A stretch of DNA of 64,000 nt from Kitagawia praeruptora (taxonomy: Eukaryota; Streptophyta; Magnoliopsida; Apiales; Apiaceae). Under the pieces are notes generated by a model. The model was given only the letters and a program-made list of their open reading frames with translations. It was not told the origin of the DNA and did no database searches. This document shows, piece by piece, positions 23,080-59,928 of this stretch. Position numbers and translations under genes: made by a program. The stretch spans positions 112,240,501 through 112,304,500 of the forward strand of contig CM075353.1 of the NCBI GenBank assembly GCA_037693485.1, given 5' to 3'. Every line of letters starts with the position of its first letter. The first letter of the stretch is position 1.

Positions 23080-24373
23080 TGACAAGGCCGTCGCGTGCCT
23101 ATCAAATAATAAATCTAACAAATCCTTCTAACTATGTAGTAGGGTAAGTCAGAGTCGATCCCACAGAGACAAACGTATCAATCACTAGTTGTTTCTGATT
23201 TAATTCGGCTAAGCAAGTAACACAATAAATATTGAGAGATTATTAAGCTAATTTTATACTAAAGAGAATTGTGTTTGTATTAATCAAATATTAAAAACAT
23301 CCAGAATTAAGTATCCCCACTAGCATGAATCAATGCAATTACGATTTCCCGTCCCAATTAATCATGTACTACTCAAGAGGAAAGATGCGCCCTATAAATA
23401 CCAATAACCTCTCTCGAGTATTAATGGCTTCTCTAACTTACAATCAAACCTATTCTCATGGTATCATGCAATTTAGAGACATTAAACACGGCATCCTAAC
23501 TTCCTAACAATTCGTTCTACCTATTCTCATGGAGAATTTCATGTCCTCATTGGATAAATCACAACCATCTAAATCCAACTCTCGTTGATAAATAGACAAT
23601 GGTTCAAACAATAAACATAATCACGTCTGACATGTAATTGCTAATTAAAACAACTCAATAAGCAAGAGCAATTATCATAACCAAATTGGGGGAATTGGGA
23701 AAATCATGCACCAATCATAACTAGGGTTCAACTTAACCCTAGATTAATAATCTACTCACTCATAATTGAATTAACAAAACAAGAATAATTAATTGAACAC
23801 ATAATTGTAAGAATAGAAGAAAAACCTTTAATCTTCGATCTTGAAGAAAATAATTAATCTCCCCAAAAGTCTCCAGAAGAAAGAGTTACAAAATTATCTG
23901 TCTATACGTCCGTCCCTCTACGTATGTATATCTCTAATGTTTTTATATGCCTCTAATAAAAATATTTTACAAGTACGTTTCCTAAACTGAATAGATTTCC
24001 CATGAAAATTCGTACTTGACTCTTCCCAAGTAATTCTGGGCCGCTCCAATTGTAATATGACATCTGGACCATCTTAGAATGATAGAAAATTTAATTATCT
24101 TCGCGTGGGCAGTTGAATCACCCAATTCTGACTTGTAGAACTCAAGATATGGCCAAAATAGTGAATTGCGCGCGTGCAGCCCAACAAATCCGAATTTCCT
24201 TCTAATAAATCTCCAATTAAGCTCTTTATTCTCAAATCCTTCCAAGTTTAGAATTTCCTTGCTTCCTATAATAAAACATTAAAATTTATTAAATAAAAAT
24301 CCAATTAAATGCAAAATATAATAAATATGAGGAATATAATCATATAAAATATATATAAATATACATTCTATCA
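23080..24373 (-). repeat. 5' LTR of the Athila element
   Basis: 1294 bp. It would carry the element promoter on the minus strand. The outer edge at 24373 is followed by TSD TTAGT. Confidence 0.92.
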
Positions 24374-24378
24374 TTAGT

Positions 24379-26723
24379 ATTAATTTAATTTAATTTAAAA
24401 TTATTTCATGTGTAGATAAAATTTCCGTTACGCTGGGATAAGAATGAATTGTGATAAGTGAATTTAGAATACTAATCTTTAAACCTAATTCTAGTTGATT
24501 TACGTCCATCTACCTAGTTCTATAAATACATGATACTAGGAGTTAACCATATTAGAAAAGAAAACAGAGGAGAGGACACAAACAGAGCCAGTATACATGG
24601 ACATCATATATAAGGTACATAATGAACTTCATACATATGTGTGCATGTACTATACCACATCAGCACCCTACAATTTTTAGTCCTCTTCTTAATTGAAAGT
24701 TTTGACGTATCATATTTGTGCCCACTAGATTATTTACAAATTCTGATTAAAATTATATGCTCCTTTAAAATTGAAGCCTATACTTTGTTTTGTTAAAGGC
24801 ATGATGAACAACTACGGTAATTAATTCCAATGCGATTATCAGGACTTTACATCAGTTTATTGTTTTGTATATGTATTATTTAGCTAAATTGATTTTAGTG
24901 AATATCTTGCATATCAATATATTCATTGTTTAATTGGTTTTACTTTCATTTTGAATACAAATGTACCTTTACTATTTATCTTTGAAATTCAGTAATAATC
25001 AGAATTTTATATACATATATATATATATATATATTTGGAACATGAATTTTGTTAAGGAATTTTGCAATATAATATTGCAAAGTGTTGCTGCATAATTTAA
25101 TTAACGAAATTATTTAATGCTATGCTAGTATGCTTACATAAAGGCAAACATAACCCATTCCCATAAGTAAGAAATTACATGTCCCGGTGGATGGTTAAAA
25201 TGGAGTACTAGTTTGATCAGTTGGTCACAACAGGTTCACAGGTTCATTAATTTAGTGTATGTGTTTTATAGATGTTCGGTTCACTTTGGTGTAAGCTTTT
25301 GCCATGTATTGCATGTGTATATATGTAAATTAGCTACTGTTAGTTTAATTAAATAATGTAGAGTTAGCTAGATAGTTAATAACATATTAAATGCTAAATT
25401 ATATAAGTTTTACATGACAAACCATTGGCCTGAATGTACCTATTTAAATAGTTATATGAGTATTATATAATTATTATAGAATTGATGATGGGTTAATTTA
25501 TTTATTCTATCATTAGATTGAGTTTGGAGCTTATAGTGGATTTTGGTATTTATTGGATCAATTTAGACAAAATATTAAGGTACGAATTCTTAATTCTTTT
25601 CTCTCTCCATTTAAATTATCAATATTCATTAAATATATTGTTGAATCAAACTTATAAATTGTCATCTTTTTGTACTCTCCTTGATACGAGTTATTTGCTC
25701 TCTTTTTCATTATAAAATTTTATTCTTTACTCGTTACATTTATTGTCGATTCAATTTTATAAAATTGTGACCCTTGTATTCTGTGTACTTTTAGTGCACA
25801 TTCGTATTTTCGTTTCGTCTCCCTTATTGTTGGAATTTTTATTGCCAGCTCATATATATTTGATTTGTTTCGTTTCGTTATTTTATTGCGACATTGTTTT
25901 GTTTATTTTGTTCTGTGCAATGAGTCTGGCAATATTTTTGAAACCTATTTGTTGGGCTCTTAGACCTATCTATGTGGTTAAATCATAGACGAGTTCATGG
26001 AGTTCGGAGTGTCTGGTGAACTCGACACTTACTCGTATAGGTGCTGTGAGTATACGAGCACGTCTCTGGGGTATGAGATTGTGTATAGATCATGATCGCT
26101 AATATGTGTTTTCTTCTTCTGGATTACCGAAGAAGGATTCTCTGTTTTGTAGAGATGCTTTGTGCATTTCATGTGTTTTCTTCTCGTGGATTACCGGGGA
26201 AGAATTCTCTGTTTTGTACTTCGCTTTGTGCGAGTACATATTTGTATAAGAGACCTTTATGGATACATACCTTACTTGATTCAGCCTTATATTTGTTCTG
26301 CTTCGTTTCAGTATTTTATTCTTGTTGGTTATCTTGCTTCATTTTGTATTAGACTTGTTTTGAAAATTCTGTGTTGGTAAGACACAATTCATTTGGACAT
26401 TTGAAACCTTATTTCATTTTTATATTATATTCGTACTGGGCATTTGGCTCACTCGTATTGTTTTCCTTCCGCAGGTAATCAGGGGTAAACGGGGTTGACA
26501 TGAGTGATGCCGACCAGCCTTTAACTACAGTCTTATATAGTAGTATAAATAAATTCGAGGACTTGCAGATTTGTTTTCATACTTTTCAGTATTTTCATTT
26601 TGAAGATTAAAACATTGATATTTATTAGGATTTTCGGTTCTTTTCTATATTGATTAAATATATTATGGATTTTATTATGATATTTGTCTATTAGTTAACG
26701 ATCTGAAAAGTTGGGTTGTTACA
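24379..26723 (+). repeat. Right part of the 3' LTR of the gag-only gypsy element
   Basis: The first 577 bp repeat the 5' LTR (11530-12105). The remaining 1.77 kb (24956-26723) is LTR sequence that the deleted 5' LTR has lost. It includes an AT microsatellite near 25013-25035 and ends TTGTTACA followed by TSD CCGGG. No host gene is seen in it; small open frames are not family-like. Confidence 0.7.
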
Positions 26724-26740
26724 CCGGGACCAACAAAATA

Positions 26741-28457
26741 CAAAACCAAGTAAACGGTTACTAAATTATGTCATAATTTGATTTTTGATTTCATTGTCTT
26801 TACTTTATACCAAGTCACACAAATTTTTAAAAACAAAAACACAAAATAATTAAATATAACATAAAATATTATTAAGTTTAAAAAATACAAGATAATTTAA
26901 AATATTTCAGAATATTATAATTAAAAAACACAAAATAGACTCAATTGATAAATAATAATTTTAGTAACATAAAAAAAATCACTAGTACCTATTCAATAAT
27001 TATTCCTACTAACCATTTAAATTTTCTTTTAAAAAAAACTACTCTAAGATTCTATCCCATTAACCCAAATTTATTAAACAAATAATCCTAAAATTGATAA
27101 ATCAAAACTTAGAGAAACAAATAATGAACATATAAACCATAACTAATAACATAAAAATAAAGATAAAAATTTTATATAAAATCCAAAAACACAATTAAAT
27201 AAGAAACTAATGTAATAAAAAAATTGTATATGCTCTATAAAATGGTCATATTGGTGGTAAATCACGTCAAAATTGTTAGATGGTCCGAAATTAAATCTAG
27301 AAATGATATTGACATCAAACGCTTATAAGTTATAAGTGGTCAAACTGAAAGAAAGTTACACGAATTTGTCAAATAATGTTTAAAAATAAATAAAACAGAT
27401 TTAAATCATCCTAGTTTAACAAAGCATCGAAAGATCATCAGATGAGAAATAGTTTATTTTAGTATGTAAGAATTCAAGAAAATCAAATATATACTTTTCT
27501 ATTGAGTTCACTTATACGAAATGGAATGAATTTTAATATAAATGAAAAGGTGATTACGGTCGAAATGAAACTTCAAATTATTTGGTTGGACAAAGGATTG
27601 AGTGAATCATTTTTAGACTAATTCCATTCTATTAGCACTGTTGAATTTCATCTTATCACGAACATGTGAGATAAGTTTGTTCTCTCGAAACACATCACAT
27701 ATTCTCTTCAAGCATGTCATGTAACATCGCACATCGATTAAAATTAGAGTATTCAGGTCCATTATAAGGACAAGTTTATATAACTAATCTATACCAAATT
27801 GCTAGCTCTTTTGTACTGACATGTGGTGAGTTGTTGGATCTGATATGCATTCGGTTGTGGATTTAGATGTTATAAATGGTAGAGATTTCTACTTTGCTTG
27901 AAATGAAGAGGCACTAAACCAGTTTCATATATTTATTATTGGGCTCAACAAGGATATTGACCCAATAAGATGGGATGTCGTAACAATTCACATCGATTCA
28001 AATGGAGTATTTAGATCCCTTATAAGGATAAGTTTACAACTAATATATATACCAAACTCCTAGCTATTTTGGACTGACCTATGATATATTAAATTCGATA
28101 TGCATTCGGGTATGGGCTTGGATGTTATATATCACACTAATAAGTTTTTTCTGATTATTTTTACAAGAATATTTTTCTAACATACACGTATGTATGTTAT
28201 TACACATCCCTCTCATCCTAGATTTTCTCAAATTCAAAAATTTTGATAAAAATTAACCTTAGCTTTACTTCGAAATTTCAAGAGAAACTGATCCTTTTCA
28301 AAACTTAATTTTATTAAATTAAAAAGTTAAAAATTTTGTATTACATTCAGTCCATTCAAATTAAATTTACTTAAAAAACAGATAAACATGATACTTATTT
28401 CATTGCTACATTATTTCATTCAGGAAACACATATGGTTTTGTTAGCAATTTTTTTTG
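26741..28457. other. Gene-free stretch with a duplicated LTR-like motif
   Basis: AT-rich, with no gene. Two diverged copies of about 160 bp lie at about 27727-27887 and 27973-28133. Both contain CACATCGATT, TTATAAGGA.AAGTTTA, TACCAAA..GCTAGCT and GATATGCATTCGG. They resemble the motif at 5432 and may be the two short LTRs of a decayed element, but no primer-binding site is visible between them. Confidence 0.4.
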
Positions 28458-29353
28458 TTAGAGCATCTCTAAAATATGTTTGCCCTTAGCTAAAAAGTTG
28501 ACATGACATCTGTTCTACATAATATGTATTTTTTTTAAGCCTGTAAATGAACCAAGCCACTCGTTAAGCTTGACTGGACTCGATAAGAAATCGAGCTCGA
28601 GTTCGAACAAAAAATTATGTTCGATAAGCTTATCGAGTCTATCCGAATTTTATGAGTATTCGACTCGAACTCGACCCTACTAGTTAAACTCGACTCGATA
28701 AGTTATATGCATAAACAACTATTATTTAATTTACATAAATAATATATTACAATACATTAATACAAATATATAAAATATCTAGATCATAGATCAACTAATA
28801 ATCATCTAATTTCTCACCATCCACAAAATTAAACATGAAAATGCATTAAATAGTGAAAAAGAGTATTAAATGAAAATAAAATAAAATTTTATTGACAACT
28901 CGAACTCGACTCGGTTCGACTCGACTCTACTCGAAATGTTCGTGAACAACTCGAAATCGATTCGTTTGTCAACGAACTAAAGTTCGAACAACAGAAATTG
29001 ATCGATAAGCTAATCTAGTTTGGCTCGACTCGTTAAGAAAAAGCTCGAACTCGAACTCGATAAGCGAAAAATCGACTCGACTCGATTCGTTTATATCCCT
29101 ATTTTTTGTCTCCAACAATGTCTCACCCTTAGGTAAATATTTAGCCAATCACTTCCTCATCGGCTATATTTGTCCAATATCTAAATTTTTTACATAAGCT
29201 CTAAATTGGACACATCATCAATCTTTTGTATTTTAACTATAACCAATCTTTTTACATAATTCCGTTGGAGTACACCCCTCTAAGGGTTCAATTTTTTTTA
29301 CATAATCATCATTTTACATAAGCAATTTACATACTACCGTTGGAGATGCTCTA
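28458..29353. mobile_element. MITE of the AGAGCATCTCCAACG type, interrupted by a second element
   Basis: The left end TTAGAGCATCTCTAA and right end TTGGAGATGCTCTAA are inverted complements. This terminus is very common in plant intergenic DNA. The inner sequence repeats TTACATAA. A hAT-like element (28534-29098) sits near its centre. Confidence 0.5.
28534..29098. mobile_element. hAT-like non-autonomous element rich in CTCGAACTCGA
   Basis: The left end AGCCTGTAAATGAACC and right end (reverse complement) AGGGATATAAACGAATC are diverged inverted repeats. The arms are filled with GACTCGAACTCGA-type repeats in both orientations. It is non-coding. No clean TSD was found. Confidence 0.5.
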
Positions 29354-29369
29354 AACTAAAAAAGAGTGG

Positions 29370-29515
29370 ATCACTAGGTTGTTCGTGCCTTTTATTTGGC
29401 CCCAGCGTTCAGACTTGTCCGATTTTCAATACTAGATGGGGATCTTGTCTTTTTTTGGGCTCTGATACCATGTTAAGTTACCATTTCTCCTACAACTTTA
29501 AGGTGGGGTGTTAGA
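29370..29515 (-). mobile_element. Remnant of a copia element with primer-binding site
   Basis: Minus-strand TGGTATCAGAGC (within 29457-29470) lies directly beside a TG-starting LTR-like sequence at 29472. Only about 150 bp are recognisable; the partner LTR is not seen. Confidence 0.4.
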
Positions 29516-30060
29516 GCAACTCAAACGCATAGCTCCTCTTAGCTATAATATACAAGTGGCAGCCAAGTAGTGAATTTTTTTGCTAACATGTCTCTTTTCC
29601 CCCACTCCAACCGTAGCTCATGTTAGCTAAAATTTTAGAAAACCAAGTTCAAGGTTGCTAGATTTGGAAGATCAAAATCACCTGTTAGCAAAAAAATTGT
29701 CTTCCAAATCATCTCATGTGCAATAACAATAATAAATATTGAAAATTTAAAAATAAAATTATAATATTAAAACTTTAAAAATTTAAAAACAAAATTACAA
29801 TATTAAAACTTTAAAACTTTAAATTTTTTGACAAACATAAATTATATATATATCATTGGAAAGAAAAGTATTAAAACTTTAAAAATAAAATTATAATATT
29901 TAAAATATTTTTAAAAGCAAAAACAATAATAAATATTATTAAAATTAAAATTTATTTATATTATTTAAAAACATAATAAAATAATGTTTTTGAAATATAG
30001 CTAACCATTATAGCTAACCCCGTTGGAGTACAACTCCTTACAGGTTCAGCAAATTTTACA
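29514..30060. mobile_element. Diverged foldback element
   Basis: The left part AGAGCAACTCAAACGCATAGC..TTAGCTATAAT and right part ATTATAGCTAACCCCGTTGGAGT pair in inverted orientation. The middle is very AT-rich. The ends are approximate. Confidence 0.35.
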
Positions 30061-30085
30061 TAATCATTATTTTATATTATTTTAG

Positions 30086-30437
30086 AGCATCTCCAACGAC
30101 GTTGGCTAAAAATGATTGGCTAAATTACATAAAATATTGATTATGTGAAATTTGTTGAACTTTTAAGACATTGTGTTCCGAGAGTATTAGCTATAATGAT
30201 CGACTATATTTTAAAAATGGTATGTTGCTAATATTTCAAGTTGTTATTAATGGAATATATTATTTTAATATAGAAATAAGTAATGTGGTAATTTACTATT
30301 GGTCTCTAGAGGTTCGACATATATAGCCAACATCAAGAGATTATCTATAATTATAGATAAGGGTTTTGTCCAATTGGAGTGGCTATAAAATCACGTAGAA
30401 TTTTAGCTAAGGGATTGATACGGTTGAAAATGCTCTT
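30086..30437. mobile_element. MITE of the AGAGCATCTCCAACG type
   Basis: Starts TAGAGCATCTCCAACGACG and ends GGTTGAAAATGCTCTTA, a diverged inverted repeat. It shares TTACATAAAATATTGATTATG-type text with the element at 28458-29353. Confidence 0.5.
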
Positions 30438-30468
30438 ACTATTTTAGATAATGCCCTTAGGGCTAGGC

Positions 30469-30879
30469 CAATGGTGTGCTATATCTTGTGTGATAGCTAT
30501 ATTATAGCACCAAACACAAAATACTGAAATATAATGATGTTCTATAGTTTGTGCTAAAATAGCACAATGCTATAATTTGTGCTATATATAGCACAAACTA
30601 TAGCATTGAGCTATATTTTGAAACACCCCAAAAAGGTAAAAAGTGAGTGGGGAATATAAAAAGGAGGGAAATCATTTCTACATTTGCTTTGCTTATGACC
30701 TTAAATTAAGTTTGTATTAAAAAATGTGGGGTACATGAAAAATTAGTTAAATATGAAACAAGATGTAGCACAAACCATTGGAGGCATGTTGTTATTTTAG
30801 CACCAAAAATCACTTTTTGGTGCTATATTATAGCAATAGCTCCATCTATTTTAGCATAACCATTGGCCTTGCTCTTAGA
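30469..30879. mobile_element. Foldback MITE with TAGCAC palindromes
   Basis: The left end AGGGCTAGGCCAATGGT and right end ACCATTGGCCTTGCTCT are inverted complements. Inside, GTGCTATA/TATAGCAC repeats build several hairpins (30540-30610 and 30770-30840). Confidence 0.6.
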
Positions 30880-30909
30880 TATGCTCTCTAAGCGGATTTA
30901 TGAGCATCA

Positions 30910-31110
30910 TATATTGGGTCCTTTTGGTAAATCTTATTTTTCAGAAATAAGTTACTTATTCTGGAAAAAAGTTAGGAAATATGTACTTTTTTCTGAAATA
31001 AGTAACTTATTTCTGCAATATTAAACTCCCAATACACATTTTTCTCTAAAAAAAAATATGTAAATATGATTTTTTTTCTGAAATAAGTAACTTATAAGTT
31101 GATGGGCGGA
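30910..31110. repeat. Palindromic AT-rich repeat, possible MITE remnant
   Basis: GAAATAAGTTACTTATT-type palindromes occur three times (about 30950, 31000, 31080) between T-rich runs. Outer ends are not defined. Confidence 0.35.
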
Positions 31111-31123
31111 CACATTATCTTAA

Positions 31124-31742
31124 GAGCTATTTGCAGTTTGTAACCCCTAAGTTTGGTCCATTTTCGATTTGCACCCCATATTTTAATTTTCGGCACTTTG
31201 CACCCCAAACTTTTAATTTGCCTTCACTTTGCACCCCTTCCGTTAAAAATCCGTTAAATGTCCGTTAACTTTCAAATTAGTAGTCCCTTTGACTTTTTAC
31301 ACGTATTTTAAGGTGCATAAAAATAATAGTTGCACATATTATTTTTTAAAATTTTCTTTTTGGAAAAGAAAAATTAATATTTAAACTTTAATTAAAATTT
31401 ATTATGGTTTAAAAAATATTATTCAGATATTAAATTTTTCGTAATTAATTTTTATTAAATATTAAATTTTATTTTTATTAAAGTTTAAATATTAAATTTT
31501 TATTTACAAAAAAAAATTGAAAAATAATATGTACAAATATCATTTTTATGCACCTTAAAATACGTGTAAAAAGTCAAAGGGACTACTAATTTGAAAGTTA
31601 ACGGACATTTAACGGATTTTTAACGGAAGGGGTGCAAAGTGAAGACAAATTAAAAGTTTGGGGTGCAAAGTGCCGGAAATTAAAATATGGGGTGCAAACC
31701 GAAAATGGACCAAACTTAGGGGTTACAAACTGCAAATAGCTC
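31124..31742. mobile_element. Mutator-like foldback element beside the TGH promoter
   Basis: 619 bp with inverted arms of about 230 bp each. The ends start GAGCTATTTGCAGTTTG, and the arms share TTAGGGGTTACAAACTG, GGGGTGCAAAGTG and CGTGTAAAAAGTCAAAGGG blocks in opposite orientation. The flanking direct repeat TTATCTTAA (31115-31123 and 31743-31751) is a perfect 9-bp TSD, the hallmark of Mutator-like elements. The right end is 258 bp from the TGH start codon, so it lies in or next to the promoter. It has no transposase. Confidence 0.8.
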
Positions 31743-32000
31743 TTATCTTAACTTATAATTTACAAAAATAAATTGAAAACCATATTTTACATATAATAAT
31801 AAATCTTTTATGCTAAAACAAATCTCTATGTTATTTCGAAAAGAAAAAGAGAGAAAAATTGACACACTTCCAATTTTATACCCGACTAAAAAAAAATTCC
31901 AAATATAAATTTATTTTAGACCAAAACGTAAACACCGATCGTCCTGTATAACGCCTTCTTTGTTGTTGAAATCTCTAAAACCCATTTGTAAATTATCAAA

Positions 32001-57392
<25,392 letters not shown>

Positions 57393-58232
57393 AAAGACTA
57401 AGAAGAGGCTCTTTCTCGATATTCAGTTTATAGTTTCGATATTTTCTAATATGAATACGTAGTAGGTCGAAGCTCGGAGTTAATGCATCAGTAAGGGACT
57501 CGAATATGGAAATGACATCATCAGAAAAAGGTTCAGAGCCCTTGCTATGGAATTATGGAGTTCCTCTTGTTTTAGTTATATTTACTATTGTACGACGTTC
57601 GCAAGGGGCATATCCATTTGAAGAATTCTTTATGCGCTTGCTACATTCGTGGCCCATGTAACTTCACGCATTTGCCTGCAGTGCTATCACTGGAAGCTTG
57701 TGAAAATTTTCAGTCATTTCAAGCGAATATTCGATGAGAAAAGTGCCGGAATACTTCTATCAACTTTTCCTGGCTCTTGTACTTGTGATGTTGGCTATCG
57801 TTGTACTGAGTTAAGGATCAAGGATTCCAACAATTGTTTTCATATTTGGAGTCAAATAGTAGGAAGTCATTTGGACAACACTGCAAGTATAATTGTTCTC
57901 TATCATGTCGAGTGGTATTGTGATAAGGTATTTTGATTCACTTTTAATTAGTCTCCATCACTTGTCATCCTGCAAGCTCAACCAAGGTAATGAAGCAATT
58001 TCTTTCTTGACCATAGAAATGAAAAGTTTAGTCAATGTTGGCAAGAAAACTTTGTTTTGTATGAGTAGGATATGTAGTCATTTATATCCGATATGTACAT
58101 GATAAAATATAGTGTAATATGAAACAGATGAGAGATGTAATATGAAATGCAGATGGGGTTGGTAGAGTCAGCTAAATGATTGAGGCATGATGCTGCAAAA
58201 AATATCAACAAAGTTTGTACTGACTGAAGTTA
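57393..58232 (+). other. TGH 3' UTR and downstream sequence
   Basis: The sequence after the TGH stop is ordinary AT-rich DNA. I cannot place the poly(A) site; no perfect AATAAA is seen in the first 200 bp. Short open frames (57649-58102) show no family features. Confidence 0.4.
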
Positions 58233-58240
58233 GATATACT

Positions 58241-59394
58241 TAGGGATGGCAACGGGTCGGATCGAATCGGATTTTGCCAAAATCCAAATCCAAATCCGTT
58301 TTGTTAAATAAAACCCGAACCCGATCCGAACCCGAAAAAAACCCGAATATTAAAACCCGAATCCGATCCAACGGATTTCGGATCGGATTTTACCCGAAAC
58401 CCGAAATTTTCCCTAAAAACATAATTGGATCGGATTTTACCCGAAACCCGAAACCCGAAATTTTTTGTGGAAAAATGAAAATCTAACATAATCTGAATCT
58501 GATCAACAACAATACGTACTCCGTAAGTTTTACAATCAAGTAGATACTAGATACCAAAATTAAATCAAAGTTAAACATTCATATTACAATTCGAATTATA
58601 AAAATACAAGTTCCAAATCCAGACATCCAGTGATCCACAAATCTGTGCCAATACTCAATTAAACCAGTTATCTTAAGTCAGCACCTGCAAAATATTTACA
58701 AAAAAATGTATCAGCAACACTATCATTCAACCACAAAGAAATCTGCATTAACAGAGTGCTGGACCAATATTCTGTATAGTCCTGCATTATATCCTTTTAC
58801 ATTAATCGTGTGTAATTTGATGACACTTGTTTTGTGTACTTTCTATGTCTTCAGCATATCTTGAGCAGTTAAAGGCAGTACTGAAGCATCATAGAGTATC
58901 CGTCGGGGGATAGAAGATTTGGTTCTGGAGTTTCAAGGTGATAAATCCAGTGTAGCAGGGAGCACATAATATCCAGAACCATATCACATAAAAATCAAAG
59001 CAGATGCACAAAATCTTAAATCTTTCTAGTTCAATTAAGCATCCTATCGTAAAAAGATGAGATTTTAACATTTGTAAGACCCAATTCAGTGAAACCCATT
59101 AAATAAAAATTCAAAAAATCATCTAGAAAGTAAACAAAACTAAACAAACAGATGATCATTCATTTAAAAAGAAAGGTTACGGCCCCGTTTGGCCTATGCC
59201 AAGATTGCGTAAATGTCATTAGTCATTTGTCGCGGCGGCGGAGAACTGAGAAGTGAGAGTGAGAGACTGAGAGTGAGTGTGAGAATATGAGATCGAGAGA
59301 ACCCTAGTCTTTATTCTAATTTAATTTGTTACTCCCGTAGTCCCGTATGTCGTAATATCTGTATGGAAATGGGACTAATTAGTAATTTATTGTA

Positions 59395-59442
<48 letters not shown>

Positions 59443-59667
59443 GGTTTTTATCGGGTTTCGGGTTTGGATCGGGTTTTGGATCGGGTTTGGATTTCGGGTC
59501 GGGTATCGGTTCGGTATTTGGTCAAATCCAAATCCAAATCCAAACTCATTCGGGTCTAAAAAAAAAATCCAAATCCAAATCCAAATCCAAAACTTCGGGT
59601 TCGGGTAGACCCAAACGGATCGGAACGGGTCGGGTATCCGTCGGATCGGATTTTTCTGCCATCCCTA
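58241..59667. mobile_element. hAT-type non-autonomous element downstream of TGH
   Basis: 1427 bp with ends TAGGGATGGCA and TGCCATCCCTA, perfect 11-bp inverted repeats typical of hAT elements, and an 8-bp TSD GATATACT (58233-58240 and 59668-59675). Subterminal regions on both sides are full of ATCCAAATCC/CGGGTTTCGGGT repeats in inverted orientation. The centre (58500-59395) has no transposase frame. An (AT)n run of about 42 bp lies at 59399-59440. Confidence 0.82.
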
Positions 59668-59928
59668 GATATACTTTATTTTTTGACTTCTCAAGATCAG
59701 CGGGGCTTAAAATAAGCTTTTTACCCTAGCTTCGAGGAGGTGAGCCTGGTCTTCACCCTGCCTACCTCGTCCTATTTTATTCCTCCATTGTGTATAATAC
59801 CCCCTCTGTCCCTTAAAATTCTTCTCACTTTCCTTATCGGGATATTCAAAAAACTCTTCCCATTTCTATTTTAGACCATAAAATAACTATATTCAATACC
59901 CACTACTCCTTAAAATAAGAGTAAAAAG

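Larger units (their letters stand above)
13482..24373 (-). mobile_element. Complete Athila-type Ty3/gypsy retrotransposon
   Basis: 10,892 bp on the minus strand. The LTRs are both 1294 bp (13482-14775 and 23080-24373), start TGACAAGG, end TCTATCA, and differ at only one base that I could find (A at 14505, G at 24103). The TSD is TTAGT (13477-13481 and 24374-24378). The primer-binding site reads TGGCGCCGCTGCCGGGGAC on the minus strand (23055-23073), matching the tRNA-Asp type used by Athila elements. Gag-pol is one open frame. The polypurine tract AGTGTGGGGATGTT abuts 14776. About 2.85 kb between pol and the 3' LTR, where Athila relatives often carry an env-like frame, is non-coding here. Near-identical LTRs and an open pol imply a very recent insertion. 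Confidence 0.93.
11437..26723 (+). mobile_element. Gag-only Ty3/gypsy (Tekay/Del-like) element hosting an Athila insertion
   Basis: The element starts TGTAATATCCCAC and ends GGGTTGTTACA, with TSD CCGGG (11432-11436 and 26724-26728). The 5' LTR matches the 3' LTR only up to about 12105; the rest of the 5' LTR, the primer-binding site and the gag start are deleted. A gag frame follows, then about 340 bp of 3' region with the phrase AATTTCGAGGACGAAATTTTT typical of this lineage, a purine tract (GGAGGGAAGAA) and the 3' LTR from 13388. The 3' LTR is split at TTAGT by the Athila element and continues from 24379 to 26723 (about 2.44 kb in total). Protease, RT, RNase H and integrase are absent. Confidence 0.8.
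10399..26735 (+). mobile_element. Solo copia (SIRE/Maximus-like) LTR, split by a later insertion
   Basis: The LTR starts TGTTGGGATTTATGG at 10399 and runs to 11436. It is interrupted by the gypsy element at 11437-26723 and resumes at 26729 to end in CCAACA at 26735. Without the insertion it is 1045 bp with TGTTGG..CCAACA ends and a 5-bp TSD, AAATA (10394-10398 and 26736-26740). Near its end is the C-rich run CCCCCCCCCTTCTACAAT that also marks the solo LTR at 3872-4903. No internal region remains, so it arose by LTR-LTR recombination. It is the oldest layer of the nest. Confidence 0.75.

Noticed and set aside
58274..58489. Open frames with repeated KSKSK or FGFRV patterns
   Set aside because: They are translations of ATCCAAATCC/CGGGTTT subterminal repeats of the hAT element.
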